Notes: generated by a model not told the origin, from the letters alone. DNA of 64,000 nucleotides from Symbiodinium natans (GCA_905221605.1 CAJNDS010001435.1:38501-102500), one strand, 5' to 3'; numbered from the stretch's first letter, positions 1 through 11,367 are shown. Translations and numbers: made by a program.

Positions 1-97
1 GGGGTTTCTGAAACTTATTGAAACTTATTGATATTATAAGGGAATCCTACTATGTGGGGGTCTATTTTAAGGGTCCCCTAGTTTCGTAGACCCCCAC
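1..97. mobile_element. MITE-like element, family F4 (left end cut)
   Basis: Right end reads TTTCGTAGACCCCCACA, and the interior carries TATAAGGGAATCCTACTAT. Both match, in reverse complement, the copies at 30891-30999, 27821-27927 and 10547-10637. No coding capacity. The left end lies at the window edge, so its terminal inverted repeat cannot be checked. Confidence 0.5.
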
Positions 98-305
98 AAC
101 AGGCAGTTCCAAGACCTGGCACAATGTGGGCACCCTGAATTTTCCAAAGATCCGCCGTTCTGTCGGGCTTTGGGGCTCCTTAAAGAACCCAAGGCCAAAA
201 ACTAATCCCCAACATGCGCAGCAGCCACATCTCTCAGAGGGTTTCTTCACTTCGCCACCCGCTTAAACACTGGAACATGGAAGGCCCCCCCCTCCCCCGT
301 GGTAG

Positions 306-490
306 CCCTAAACCCTAAACCCTACACCCTACACCCTAAACCCAGTGCTGGAAGCCTGGCGCTCCAAGACCAAGAAGCACATGGCTCACGGAGGATCTAG
401 GGGGGAGTGATTGGGAACCCTAAACCCTAAACCCTTTTCGCCACAGGACTCCTCTTCCCTAATCCCCTAAACCCTACCCTAAACCCGAAA
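306..490. repeat. Degenerate CCCTAAA telomere-like stretches
   Basis: Three short runs of CCCTAAA with variants (CCCTACA, CCCGAAA), near 306-342, 417-435 and 463-499, separated by unique sequence. Interstitial, not a chromosome end. Confidence 0.85.
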
Positions 491-1000
491 CCCGAAACGG
501 GTGAAGAGGAGTTTGGGGGAGCAGCTTTGCCCAGTGTCGCTCAAGGACACACAGTGGTGATTCCAGCAATCAACGCAGCATCGCTGCTACATATCCATGA
601 AGAAAAGGGGGCCGGGAGCCGAAAACTTGCCACACCATGAGTCCTACCATGTGCACCACGACGATGAGATCAGGCTTTTAGCATGAGTACGCTTCCATAC
701 CCCCCCCCCCCCACCTCCTGCAGTTTGTTGTTGAGAATGGTGCCGTCTGATTTTTCATAGCAAGCACCAAGGAAGTCCCACCAACATGGACCCTTGCTGA
801 GCTGCTGAGCTGTCTGAGCATCCACCAGTCAACGGCCTGGTGCAACCCTCCGCAAGCCATGTCTTTGCACCCCCCACTGAGACATCCCAAGTTCCATGTT
901 GACACACTGAGACACGCACAATCTGCCCCAAGCATGGGGGCAAGCCTGCAGGGGCGGTGCAGTGTTGCTGACGGTGGCCATGAAGGGAGTGGCGGCCTGC

Positions 1001-1168
1001 CTTGGCGTTCCAAACTTTCAAGCTGTTCCGGAGGAACTCGAAATACATCCCCCACCATTTAAGAAGGTCTGGCTCTGAGACTTTCCTAGCAGGGGGAGGG
1101 GCATACGTGGGCATGACACGCATTCCATTTGATGCAGCATGACATGAACCTGAACCAGAAGTGTGCTC
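1001..1168 (-). CDS. Candidate internal exon, unknown protein
   Basis: Open in one frame from a CCTAG|GAG acceptor to an AAG|GC donor. It encodes about 56 residues including MRVMPTYAPPPARK and PDLLKWWGMYFEFLRNSLKV. The aromatic and charged mix reads as coding rather than as a shadow. A possible following exon (around 1000-680, CKDMACGGLHQAVDWWML) is in another frame. No family recognised. The GC donor is inferred. Confidence 0.35.
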
Positions 1169-1542
1169 CTAGGATTCAGGGCAACAAGTGTGCCTTCTCA
1201 TAGACTTCAAGATGGGCCACCACAGCGTGAGCCAAGAACTCCAAGCTGAGGGCCACAAATTTAGGGCTTAGGGTTTAGGGCTTAGGAACCCTCCAACACC
1301 GAGGTGCTGCCGTGCTGACGCCGGTTGGCTATAGTTGAGCTGGCGCGCCTGCCCTGGCAAGACGATCCGTCAACTTCCCTAAACCCTAAACCCCAAACCC
1401 TCCGTGTTGTGCCGTGTTGTGCTCCCATTCTTGGCTCACCCGTATTTGGAGCGACATTGCTACATGGTGGCCAGCTTGGGCCGTCAGTTTTTTTTTTCAG
1501 AACCTTGAGCCATCCTCAGCCCTACACTCGAAAACCCATGTA

Positions 1543-1649
1543 TGGGCTGACGATAGTGCCCCCTTCCTCTAACAGTCCTTACTGGGGATTATAATAGAGG
1601 GCACTACAATCCCTATTCAGAACTGTCAGTATAAGGGTGAACATCCCAA
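1543..1649. mobile_element. MITE-like element, family F1 (degenerate left end)
   Basis: The right end, GTCAGTATAAGGGTGAACAT followed by CCCAA, and the interior CTAACAGTCCTTACTGGGG match family F1 (3638-3701, 32457-32556 and others). The left end has diverged and no target duplication is clear. Confidence 0.5.
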
Positions 1650-3142
1650 ACTATATAGGTCAATTTTGGAATATAGCATATAGCCCCCTGGCCCCCCCCC
1701 CCCCCAGCTTTGGCTGACAAACTGCTCAATTTCCATTTCCTCAACTCTGAACCCTCCTCTCCCCGCCTAAGCATTTGAGCCCAAAAGAACTCCAAAAGAA
1801 AGGCTTTTTGCTCTACTAGGTTCAGATGCCTTGCCGATTCATGTATGCCCCAGCAGCGCCCACGCCGGCGCCGACAGCTAGAACAGGTGCCGCCTGATCA
1901 AGTTAGCCGCTCGCACTTAGCGCAATTAGGAACCGCAAGAGGCATCATGGTCCGCAGTCACCCCAAGCTTCAGCACATTGGCTGGCAGGGAGTGTGTGCT
2001 TCACTCACAGCCCATGGAAGGATTCCGAGGGGCGCTACCAGCTCAGAGCGTGGTTTCTCAGGAAACACCTTTGTGGAAGTGGGCTCAGAAAAAGTCAGTG
2101 TGTCCTAGGCCTAGTTGTCACAAAGCCGCATGCCTGGAACTGGAAAAACATGTTGAAGCTCTCTGCTTCCGCTTTCTCATCTGGCAGGCCCCTTGCCCCA
2201 CCAGTTGCCCGAAAGGCCTGCGCCACCGCAGCACAACAACCTGGACCATGGGGGAAGCCGAGATGGTCACTGGGCCAGAGCCCCATTTGCTTGCGGTACA
2301 GAGCTTCAACATAGGGTGATGGATGCTTTTTGGGAGATCTTGGGAGGCCTTAGAGATTGGTCGAAGTCTGAATAGGTGATCGCTGCGTTCTACTGCCCCT
2401 TGCGTGGAGACCACGTCGAACTAACCACCCATTGCGAAACATCTTCTTGCTGTCGCATCACACCACGCACAGGCCACACAAAGCCCAATCCTTGGATTCA
2501 CAGTGCGTAAGGTGATTCAGATGCTGCAGTAGACTATGCCGTGCTGCGTTCGGTCTTTGGCGGATGTGACGTGTTAGCAGCTGGAGTGGATCTGAGAGAA
2601 AACAAGAACCAGAACTCGGTGCCCCTCTGTACTTGAATAGGCAGAGCCAGTTCAATCTTGACCCCCGACCTTCCCAGACGATCCTAACCTCAAAGACCGC
2701 AAGCCCAGCGACGCAATCGGGGTGGCAATGAAAAGGCAGAGGTTGGTATCCTTGGCTCGCATCAGAAGATGGGCCAAAGCGTCACAGTCCTAAAAGAGAG
2801 AAGCATCCTAATGCCGCCATGCCTTCAACCAATGCATGGAAACTCAAAACATTTGAAGCCATAATGCTACATCCATGTCATCTTTTCTGCCAGTGTAGGT
2901 CAAGGTTGGTCACTTGCTGAAGCCGCCCGGATGCGAAATTCAGGCAAGGCCATGTATAACACACCTCGCCGCAACAGCAGGTAATGTAGTTTGCTGACTA
3001 GTATTGCCCCCCCCCCACCCGCCCCAAACAGTAGGAACCCCCAGTTGGTGGGGAGCCTCTGAACAAAGATAGTAGCAGCTGAGCCGTGTTCTACTGCAGT
3101 TTCACTTCAGCTTGGTTTGCATGGAGGTCAGGGCTGCGCGTT
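1650..3142. other. Gene-poor stretch
   Basis: Poly-C runs at about 1691-1706 and 3008-3016. Several frames are open between 1845 and 2414 on both strands, but no frame stands out and no splice-consistent exon could be fixed. Nothing else seen. Confidence 0.4.
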
Positions 3143-3631
3143 CTAAACCCTAAACCCTAAACCTAAACCCTAAACCCTAAACCCTAAACCCTGGGTGCGG
3201 AATGGTGTTGGATTTTCCGCCTGTGCTTCTCTGCAGCACATCAGCACGGCGGACTTTGAGTGCAGGCCCTGACGAGGCAGAGTTTTGCCCACGTCCGCCC
3301 TCGCACCAAAAGCCCACCTGTGTGCTCTGCATGCTCTGCAGCACGGTGGACCTGTTGAGTGAGGGGGCTTGGCTGGGGAGTGTGTGCCAAAACAGGCCCG
3401 GCCGTTGAACCTCCGTATTTCTTTGTGCAAATGGGATTCTGGCTCGCTTCTTCTTGGCCCAGAATGTCCGTGGAGATGGGGTTCGACAGAGGCAGCTTGA
3501 CTGGGGTATGTGGGGGTATCTGGGGGGCATGTGGGGGGTATCTGGGGGGGCATGTGGGGGGTATGTGGGGGGCAGAGCCCTTCCAACACCATTCCGCACC
3601 CAGGGTTTAGGGTTTGGGGTTTCGGGTTTGA
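3143..3631. repeat. 34-bp perfect inverted repeat joined to telomere-like arms
   Basis: 3179-3212 (CCCTAAACCCTGGGTGCGGA...) recurs as its exact reverse complement at 3582-3615. The outer end of each arm runs into telomere units: CCCTAAA at 3143-3192 and TTTAGGG at 3602-3631. The structure can be read as a 490-bp element with telomeric-type ends, or as a hairpin with a 370-bp loop. Confidence 0.75.
3502..3575 (+). repeat. G-rich minisatellite, G-quadruplex candidate
   Basis: About four copies of an approximately 20-bp unit of the form GGGGGGYATGTGGGGGGTAT lie inside the inverted-repeat element at 3143-3631. Many closely spaced G runs on the plus strand make it a strong quadruplex candidate. 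Confidence 0.75.
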
Positions 3632-3637
3632 GATAAG

Positions 3638-3701
3638 TTGGGATGTTCTATACTAACAGTCCTTCATTATTCTACCCCCAGTATAGGGGGGAACATCCCA
3701 A
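3638..3701. mobile_element. MITE-like element, family F1, 8-bp target duplication
   Basis: A 64-bp element with ends TTGGGATGTTC and GAACATCCCAA. It is flanked by a perfect 8-bp direct repeat, GAGATAAG, at 3630-3637 and 3702-3709. This is the shortest and cleanest F1 copy. An 8-bp duplication is typical of hAT-like transposition. No transposase is encoded. Confidence 0.85.
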
Positions 3702-3982
3702 GAGATAAGAAAGCATCAGGGAGTGCAATGAAGGGGCCATCAGTGGAGCAGGTCCCTACATGTTCGCCCGCGGCAAGAAGAGTTCCGGTACCACAAGCCC
3801 CCACATCCAAAGTGAAGGAAGCCGCAAGAAGCGCAGATTTCAGTGCTCTGCCCCCACTCATCCGGCCGAGCTTATTCTGGAAAGAAAGCCCCAGACCATG
3901 CCTGTTGAGGCAAACGCCTGCCGAACTTCTCGCACACAGCACGGCAAGCAGCCTGGAAAAGCCGAAGCACATCGCCTTGTTA

Positions 3983-4351
3983 CCCTAAACCCTAAACCCT
4001 AAACCCCAAACCCCAAACCCTAATCCTAAACCCTAAATTCCAAATCATCCCCAAAACACGTTTCGTGTTGCAGTACCTTGCAGCCCAGGGTTCACAACTG
4101 CCAGCGCCCGCCCAGCAAAAATCGCAGGAACCTCGGGAACGCTTAAGGTGAATTAGGGTTTAGGGTTTAGGGTTTTAGGGTTTAGGGTTCAGGGTTTTAG
4201 GGTTTAGGGTTTTAGGGGTTTAGGGTTTAGGGTTTAGGGTTTTAGGGTTTAGGGTGTAGGGTCTTAGGGTTTAGGGTTTAGGGTTTTTAGGGTTTATAGG
4301 GTTTTAGGGTTTAGGGTTTAGGGGTTTAGGGTTTAGGGTTTCGAGTTTAAA
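3983..4351. repeat. Telomere-like arrays in opposite orientations
   Basis: CCCTAAA units at 3983-4037, then about 110 bp of unique sequence, then a long imperfect TTTAGGG array at 4146-4351 with TTTTAGGG and TTTAGGGG length variants. Further short arrays follow at 4418-4441, 4529-4588, 4731-4758, 4836-4868 and 5181-5245. Confidence 0.9.
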
Positions 4352-4884
4352 GGGGTTCTCATGCGACTGGCCAAGGTTTAGCCAAAGCCAGTGACATGAT
4401 GGCGGTCCAGTTAATGGATTGGGGTTTAGGGTTTAGGGTTTGGGTTACCCCTGCCATCTTTGCTCGCGAGTTCAACCCCCGAGCCTTTCCTGTCCTTCGC
4501 CCTGCAAGAGACCCAGCTGATCAAGACGCCCTAAACCCTAAAACCTAAAACCTAAACCCTAAACTCTGAACCCTAAACCCTAAACCCTCTTTCTATTTCC
4601 TTTCTGCGAACAGGCGGCACTTGTTGAAGAAGGGCTTGCGGTCGAAGAACGGGTCGGACTTGCAGGTGCCATGGTCGTTGCCTCGGCAGCAGGGGCTGCT
4701 AGCCTGCTGCCATCCCATCATCCTTTTGCGGGTTTAGGGTTTAGGGTTTAGGGTTTTTTTCCCTCCTGCACAGCTGGGGCGAATCCGCATCGCAGGGCGA
4801 TTTCGAGTCTGTTGGGATCGTTTTGGGTCAGTGCCAGGGTTTAGGGTTTAGGGTTTAGGGTTTAGGGGCCACGACGGCTTCAAC

Positions 4885-4988
4885 TAGACCCAAGAGTAAC
4901 CTAGGAATAAAACGGGTGCCCTTTTTGGTTTTCAAGGGGCTTCTACGGGAACCTGAACCCCTCAAAAAGGGAAATGAGGGCCTACTCC
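4885..4988. mobile_element. Dispersed repeat, family F8
   Basis: Starts TAGACC.AGAGTAACCTAGGA, has the core GGGT.CCCTTTTTGGTTTT and ends GGGCCTACTCC. It aligns along its length with 26888-26995, which lies in an ankyrin-gene intron. No coding role. Confidence 0.7.
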
Positions 4989-5183
4989 TTTTCCGAGTCA
5001 ACTCGGCAACACAAGAGCCCCACCGACTTCGTAGCTCAACCTGAGGAAGTAATTGCGCTTGTCCAGCAAATGGCAGGCGGATGTTTGATGCAAGTTTGGG
5101 GCAAGGGCGTGGCTTTTTGCGATGCCGGTGCTGGGCTGCACGCTGCGCCGGCTTGCTCAACGAGGTTGGAACGGTTCTTTTAA
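4974..5183 (+). CDS. Candidate exon or short ORF, unknown protein
   Basis: A 69-codon ATG-to-TAA frame with good amino-acid composition, for example SPTDFVAQPEEVIALVQQMA. The first few codons overlap the end of the F8 repeat, so the true exon may start near 4990. The stop is followed at once by CCCTAAACCC units. No family recognised. It could be a 3' terminal exon. Confidence 0.35.
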   Translation: MRAYSFSESTRQHKSPTDFVAQPEEVIALVQQMAGGCLMQVWGKGVAFCDAGAGLHAAPACSTRLERFF

Positions 5184-5245
5184 ACCCTAAACCCTAAACC
5201 CAAACCCAAAACCCTAAACCTCAAACCCTGAACCCTAAACCAATG

Positions 5246-7910
5246 ACCGGGCCACGGTTTTAACGTGCACTGTGGCGGGGATCATTCCAAGTGTGGAATC
5301 TCCGACGAGAGATTAGTAGCAAGCGAGGGTCATCAGCTCTTCTCGCGGCAGAAAAAGCAATGCACTCATGAACGCAGCATGTCGCAGCCGCGGTGCTGAG
5401 TTCCTTGAAAGCCGTGGCTACATGTCACTCTTTTTTGCAGGCTGAAGTCTCGTTCGTTCACGGAAATACGCAGACAAATCGTTCCACCAATGAAAGGTGG
5501 CCATGTGCCACCACCCACGGACTCTAGCAAGAGCTACCGACCAATCACAACCAAACCAATATGCCAAGCAGCAATCTTCCCGGCTTCCTTGGCTACAGAG
5601 TGAGGCAGGACTCCGATGTTGAATTGGGTGGGAAAAAAAGAGGGCTCAGGATAGAACTTCTAGCATGAGGGAAATAGGGTACTGTAGTTGAACCTGTTCC
5701 CGAACTCCCTTTTAAGAAGCAGCAAAAGGCAAATTGAGGGTGGGTGACTTTTGGTGTAGAAGTCGCGGGGAACGAATTCGGGACATGCAGCGTCAGTTTG
5801 CGCACAGAGAACCCACGACTTCGTACAGCCTGAGCCCTGAACATGCTCCGAGGCGTCTTCCCAACGCCCTACAAGCAGACACACCTCGCAAGCCTCATAA
5901 GAAAGGTTTAGGGTTTAGGGTTTGGGGTTTAGGGTTTAGCATAGTAGCCTCAAAAGATGTTTACGCCCAGGGATCCGACCACACAGCCGGCCCAGCCTAC
6001 TTCCGCAGCACAGGACGCCAAGACCAGGACCAGACTGCCTTGGGTTTAGGGTTTAGGGTTTAGGGTTTAGCGTTCAGGGATTAGGGTGGATCCCTAAATG
6101 CGACAACCGCCTTCTGACCCCATCCGCTCTAAAGTCAAAACGGCTTTTCGGCTCGGGGAGAAGGACCTGGCAGCATCTTCAAGTCTCCCGTAGTGTTCCG
6201 AACCTTTGGGCCAGCTGGTTTAGGGTTTAGGGGGTTTAGGGTTTCGGGTTTAGGGTTGAGGGTTTAGGGTTCCCCCGCCCCCCTTTTGCCCTTCCTGCGA
6301 AAGCTTACAGCTTAGAAAGGTCTGGGAAGTGTGCTCGGTGCTTGACATCCGGCTCTTCACCTGCAAGCAAGTCCGTGTAGCATGTGCCCAAGCAGCCTCG
6401 ACTTTCCTTCACGGAAGAACCTCCTGCCAGAATTGCCTATTTCCTTTAATTCTAGGCAAGCTGCCCCTCATCGTCCTGGGACCTTCCAGGCTGCAACAGC
6501 AGCCAGAGTTGTGGAGCTCTTGACCAGACAAAGGGATTGAGCCGACATGATGCAGCAACAGGTGTAACCCCGCATAAAACTACATTCCCCGAAGTCGCTC
6601 AACATGGACGGCCATTCTGGCATCAACACGCACGGAGTTCGTATAGCCCGAAAGCCCTGCGCTGCCCATTCTTCAGGTTCACATTTGGATCATGCCCATG
6701 GAAATTGAATCTAACTACTCGGTTCTTACCGCAGAGTGCGCGGGACCTCGTCAACACAAATCAGCATCGTTGGCATCACTACTTCTGCCATCTAAGAATC
6801 TATGCCTCTACCCCGACATGTCGTCACAGAAACGGGAACGATAAGAACGCCGGGTATAAAGTAGAGCTCCTTGCTCTTCGACGCCATCGGGGCGCTTACC
6901 TTCGGGAAGGCTGTACTGCAGTCGCACTGCAGCCTCTCTGTCTCCGGAAACCCTAAACCCTTTTGAAGCTGGACTTGCTGACTGCCAGACGCCCTAAACC
7001 CTAAACCCTAAACCCCCAAGCCACTGAAATCCTCTGAAAATCCCAAGGTGGCGTGTTCGGCTGTGGCGATGCGGCCAAGCGACGTGTTGCGACCAGCTTC
7101 GGAAAAACTGCCACACGCACTGCGTCGAAGCGGTCTTTCCAACCTGCACTGGCGGGGCTGTTTCCGAACATGGGGCACTTGGTTTGGGGTGCCTAGAATC
7201 AAGATGAGAGTTTCGTGGGGGGGGGGGGGGGTATGTAGAAAATCAAGACAAGAGTTTGGGGTTTATATGAAGGGCACCCCTGTTTTGCCCACTCGGGTTA
7301 ACAATTGGAAAGGGAGTCGCCCCCGTACAAAAGTCGGAAGCCGGCCGGGGTTGCCAATTTTCAAAGGTCGAATCTGGCTTCTGATTCATGAATCCTGAAG
7401 ACCTCTATGTGCCACACCTTGGAGGCCTCCTCTGGTTTAGCCGAGGGGCAAGTTTCTCCGCAACCGGTGGGATGGTGCTCCCAGCGACTGTGCGGACTAT
7501 TGCTTCCAGAGATGGGCTGGCTTGGCTACTGTTGCTCTGGCTGGAATGACCAGTTAGAACACGTACATGCAAGACAGTGGCAAACGCACAAGGCCTGTAG
7601 TGGGGCGCATCTCATGCCCAGGGTACGAAAACTCTCCTGCCCTCTACATCATGACATGGATTTGGGTTGTGAAACAAATGGACATCGTCTTAGGCTTCGG
7701 GTTGTAGGGCAGCCGAGTCCTCTCGCCTTGCTGCGTCTTTCCCCCTCTTGGTGCGCTCACGCAGGTGATGCCTGTGAATGGATAGGAGTGGCCGGGCAGA
7801 GCCAAAAGGGTCAAAACGGTGTGATGCTGGGACTTTTCTCTTCTTGGCATCAAGCCACATCCGCTTCTGTGAACAAGGTGCTCAGGATTGACTCAGACAC
7901 ACAAAGGTTA
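5246..7910. other. Gene-poor stretch with short telomere-like arrays
   Basis: TTTAGGG runs near 5905-5938, 6040-6070, 6211-6270; CCCTAAA runs near 6948-6960 and 6990-7016; a poly-G run at 7217-7230. Weak coding potential on the plus strand at 5758-5906 (GERIRDMQRQFAHREPTTS) and 6540-6956, without convincing splice sites. A 177-codon plus frame at 7407-7940 is long but of doubtful composition and runs into an F2 element. Confidence 0.35.
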
Positions 7911-8022
7911 CTTGGAGGTTCCTGGGTAGCGTCGAAGTAGAGTTATACAATACCTTAAACAGTGTTCTAAGTATAGCTACCATACTTCTAACCCTACTTA
8001 TCAGGACCCACGAATCTCCAAG
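7911..8022. mobile_element. MITE-like element, family F2
   Basis: Ends CTTGGAGGTTCCTGGGTAG and AGGACCCACGAATCTCCAAG form an imperfect terminal inverted repeat. The interior has CTAAGTATAGCTACCATACTTC. Related copies: 13781-13889, 29865-30054, 30605-30712, 32648-32756, 63381-63465. Confidence 0.7.
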
Positions 8023-8469
8023 GCTACCCCTCCATGCAGCCAAGCAACAGCGCCAGCTTGAGGGCTGCCTCAAAGCTGACTCCTAGGCCGCGGGCTCCAA
8101 AACCCTTCAACCCTTCGTGGCAGCGCATGGCTCTGGGGCAACTTGCTACGCAGCATACAAGAATCTGAATTTGAACAAGGCTTGTCAATGTTCCGACTGC
8201 GCCCTGCCCTCAGAGAGATTCTGTGTTGTTAAAAAAAACGACTTGCGACATCTGGCCTAAGTTCGCAAGGGATGCCGGTGACTTAAGCGCGCCTTTTTGC
8301 ATCACCACCATCCCCCCGACACGATGAGTGGGGGTTGTGGGGATCCCTCCTCTGAAGCTAAGTGGGTCAGCGCTTCTGTCTCTGGTGCGACTGCGTCAGG
8401 TGCTAGGTTCCCAAGGGCGATGGCACAGTCTGATGGCCAAGCTTAGTTTTTTTTTTTGGGTTTAGGGTT

Positions 8470-8796
8470 TAGGGTTCCCATCCCTGAAGGCGTGTGTAGG
8501 GAAGAGCACTGCTTGGACATCAAAAATGGAACATGTTCAATGACAGGGTGGACAAGGCTTGGCCAACCGTAGGCTGATCCTATACTCCACACAAGGGTTC
8601 CTAGTCCTTCGTTCATCCGCCACATTGCTCTGGAATGCTGGGGGCCCATGCCCCACCGGAGCAAGTCCGAAGACAGCACGGGAGTCTCGATTGGGGGCAG
8701 GCCCTCCTTAGTTGCTTCTTGCTGTTCCAAGGGGATTAAGGGTTGTTGTCTTTTTTTGCCAGGTTCAATTCTCACTGGTTGCCTGGACGCGAACAC
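8470..8796 (-). CDS. Candidate exon, unknown protein
   Basis: Long open minus frame with balanced composition: RIEPGKKRQQPLIPLEQQEA, then LWSIGSAYGWPSLVHPVIEH-like sequence. It ends at a telomere-like run (8459-8476) that would supply the donor. No domain recognised and no partner exon identified. Confidence 0.3.
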
Positions 8797-9093
8797 CGAA
8801 TCGGGTTGTGATCCGGTGCTGTGGTCTTGCCAGGGTTAATACAAAGAAACAAGGTCTAATGATTGGGGAGTCCGTTCAGGGGGTGAGACTGAACTTGCTA
8901 TCCCAACTCCATTGGTGCGCAACGTTGAACTTGTGCTGGGGCGCACAGAGTAAGCCCTCAACTCTGTGGAGCCACCTGCTCAGGTGTCGGCATCACACTG
9001 CTTTTCTACTTCAGCTGACGGGTCCATGAGTATAGAGTCGAGGCTTCCGACCAAACCCAGCAACATGGTATTTGACGATTTGCCCATCGTCAA

Positions 9094-9335
9094 CACCAGC
9101 TGACAAAGCACGAGCGACTGATACTGCGCTCAAGTTGCTTGGGAAAATGCGGTGGAGCCAAGGCCCTGCGTGCACTGCCTACTGCACGGAAAACGGGTCG
9201 GTGAAACCTTGCTTCACAGTTGTAAGCAAAGATTCTGCCAAGAAAGTGTTGTCGAGATCGTGTGTTGGACTGAGGCCACGGGCCAGCGCACAAAATGCGT
9301 CTTCTGGCCATTGTGGCGTTGAGCAAACTGCTTAG
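9094..9335 (+). CDS. Candidate exon, unknown protein
   Basis: Open plus frame including PADKARATDTALKLLGKMRW and PCFTVVSKDSAKKVLS, ending at TAG. Composition favours coding. Upstream and downstream exons were not identified. Confidence 0.3.
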
Positions 9336-10546
9336 AATCCGAACCCTAAGCCGTAAGGAGTATCCGCCCTACCCATGATCTCTGTCTCCATGTCGGATGC
9401 TTGCCGAACTTGGAAGACCTGTGCCTTTCTGTATGCAGAGAAGAATCGTCTTAAAGGCCGGTTCGTCACCCAGTGGCTGTGAGGAAGTCTCGTCTTGAAG
9501 ATTGGTTCATTTTTCCGACATTTTCGGTCTTCCGCCATTTTAATCGTTTCCACATTTTTGGTTTAGGGCTTAGTTTCTTGCTGTTTAGAGGGGTTTGGGG
9601 TTCAGGCGTTTTCTCTTTGTTCCCCGCCCTAGCTGAACCGTTGGCCATGATGTACCGAATGATGACGGGTTACTTGAGTTTAGGGTTTAGGGTTCAGGGT
9701 TCAGGGTTTAGGCCAGACTGTAGGGAAACAACTTCCGGATGATTCAGACAGACTTCAAGTTTAAGGGTTTAGGGAAAGGGGCCAAGCCGTTGTAAAACGA
9801 CTGGATGCCATGTAGGGTTCAGGGTTCCGGGAACTGCCCATCTTCCCCAAGGACGTTGATAAGGGAATCTTGAAGCATAAGCCCTGCACCCTAAACCGTA
9901 GGCGCGCCAGCTGGACACCACGTTATGAAGCCACCGGGCACCGCAAAATTGGCCGCCGCTGAAGAAGAAGGCAGAGCGGACTTCTCAAATGACATGCTGG
10001 CGGGGGCCGGATACGGAGTGTTAAGGGTTTAGGTTTTAAGGGTTTTAAGGTATAGGTGGTCGGGTTTACAGTTTGTGCAAGGGTTGGAGTCTGGGCCCAG
10101 AGTCGTTGAACGTCAAGATGCGGCGAAGTGCCCCCCATGCCAATGCCTGCGCGAATATGACAGGATGGGAAGCAGGAGAGCTGGCCTTGAAAGCTGTGGC
10201 GGCAACGAGAGGAATCATCAAAGAATGTCAGAACACAGCACGGAGCCCTACACGGTCATCTATACCGAGCTTCGCAGGAAATATCATGGCATCCATACAC
10301 CGCGCTTCACCCCAGCTCTCAAGGCTTCTGCGTCTCAAGCGCCAGAGTTAAAGCAAGGAAGATCTCAGGCTCACCTTTTGCCCACGGGTTTACAGGTACG
10401 GCACTTAGGGGCCAGAAGAGGGTTTGGAGCTGTTTGCCGTGCGCTCAGGATGTGCAGAAATAGGCAAAGAAGTGCAGGTGAGCCCTGACCGAACACGCAA
10501 ACTGCTTGCCACCCTGTACCCGACCCCTTGCAGACATGCCTTCTTT

Positions 10547-10637
10547 TGGGGGGTTTACGCAAATAAGGGGCCCCTAGTAGAGTCCCCCCACATAGTAGGA
10601 TCCCAATACGGTACCCAGAATTTCGGAAACCCCCATA
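10547..10637. mobile_element. MITE-like element, family F4
   Basis: Ends TGGGGGGTTTACGCAA and TTCGGAAACCCCCATAT, with the interior CACATAGTAGGATCCCAATA shared with other F4 copies. No clear target duplication. Confidence 0.7.
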
Positions 10638-10639
10638 TG

Positions 10640-10927
10640 TCACCATGTTGGTATGCCTATCCTCGGAGAGCTCTGGGAACTATTTCCCCAGGAGGTGAAC
10701 ACCAGAAGCCTACAACTCCCATGTGATGTTAGGCTTGGCAGAGTGGACATCCCTGGCAAATGACCGGTCTCAGCTGAGATTGTTATAGCTTCGAAGGAGG
10801 GAAATGCCCTGAAGCTATTGAAGCTATCGCGAAGCTCCCCCGGTTTCCCAGGCCTCTGATTCATGTCCCCCCAATGCTCCATTAGCCCGCCCCAAGCAAG
10901 CGCCACTGTTGATGTTCGAAGGACCAC
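10640..10927 (-). CDS. Candidate exon, unknown protein
   Basis: Open minus frame with VALAWGGLMEHWGDMNQRPG and FRAFPSFEAITISAETGHLP. It abuts an F4 element downstream. No family recognised; may be a shadow. Confidence 0.28.
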   Translation of the reverse strand: MVLRTSTVALAWGGLMEHWGDMNQRPGKPGELRDSFNSFRAFPSFEAITISAETGHLPGMSTLPSLTSHGSCRLLVFTSWGNSSQSSPRIGIPTW

Positions 10928-11016
10928 TTCTTTTGAAATAAGTTTGAAGCCTCAGCCCTACCGGAGTCTTTTTGGGCTAGCCTCAGCCTTCATCGACGTG
11001 GGGTGGGAGGAGATGG

Positions 11017-11111
11017 TAAGGGTTTAGGGTTTAGGGTTTAGGGTTTAGGGTTTAGGGTTTAGGGTTTAGGGTTTAGGGTTTAGGGTTTAGGGTTTAGGGT
11101 TTAGGGTTTAA
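11017..11111 (+). repeat. Near-perfect (TTTAGGG)13 array
   Basis: About 13 uninterrupted TTTAGGG units, one of the longest perfect arrays in the window. It faces the CCCTAAA array at 11271-11367 across 160 bp of unique sequence. Confidence 0.95.
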
Positions 11112-11270
11112 CATCTCCAATTGGTTCCAGTAGGGTTCTCAAACTCCAGATCCCCAACTTCTGCAATGTGCCGCAGTTCAACGGCTTGTCAGCGGTGACC
11201 ATGGAGTGATCAGTACATGGAAAGCTATACTCCCCTAAGAACCTTGAGAAAAACAATCTTTTTGATATTA

Positions 11271-11367
11271 AACCCTAAACCCTAAACCCTAAACCCTAAA
11301 CCCTAAACCCTAAACCCTAAACCCTAAACCCTAAACCCTAAACCCCTAAACCCCTAAACCCTAAACC
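11271..11367 (-). repeat. (CCCTAAA)13 array, head-to-head with the preceding array
   Basis: About 13 CCCTAAA units with two CCCCTAAA variants at the right end. With 11017-11111 it forms the TTTAGGG...CCCTAAA arrangement expected of joined chromosome ends. Insertion of two arrays is an equally good explanation. Confidence 0.95.

Noticed and set aside
7407-7940. 177-codon plus-strand open frame
   Set aside because: Odd composition, no splice context, and its end is read through an F2 element; kept only as weak potential.
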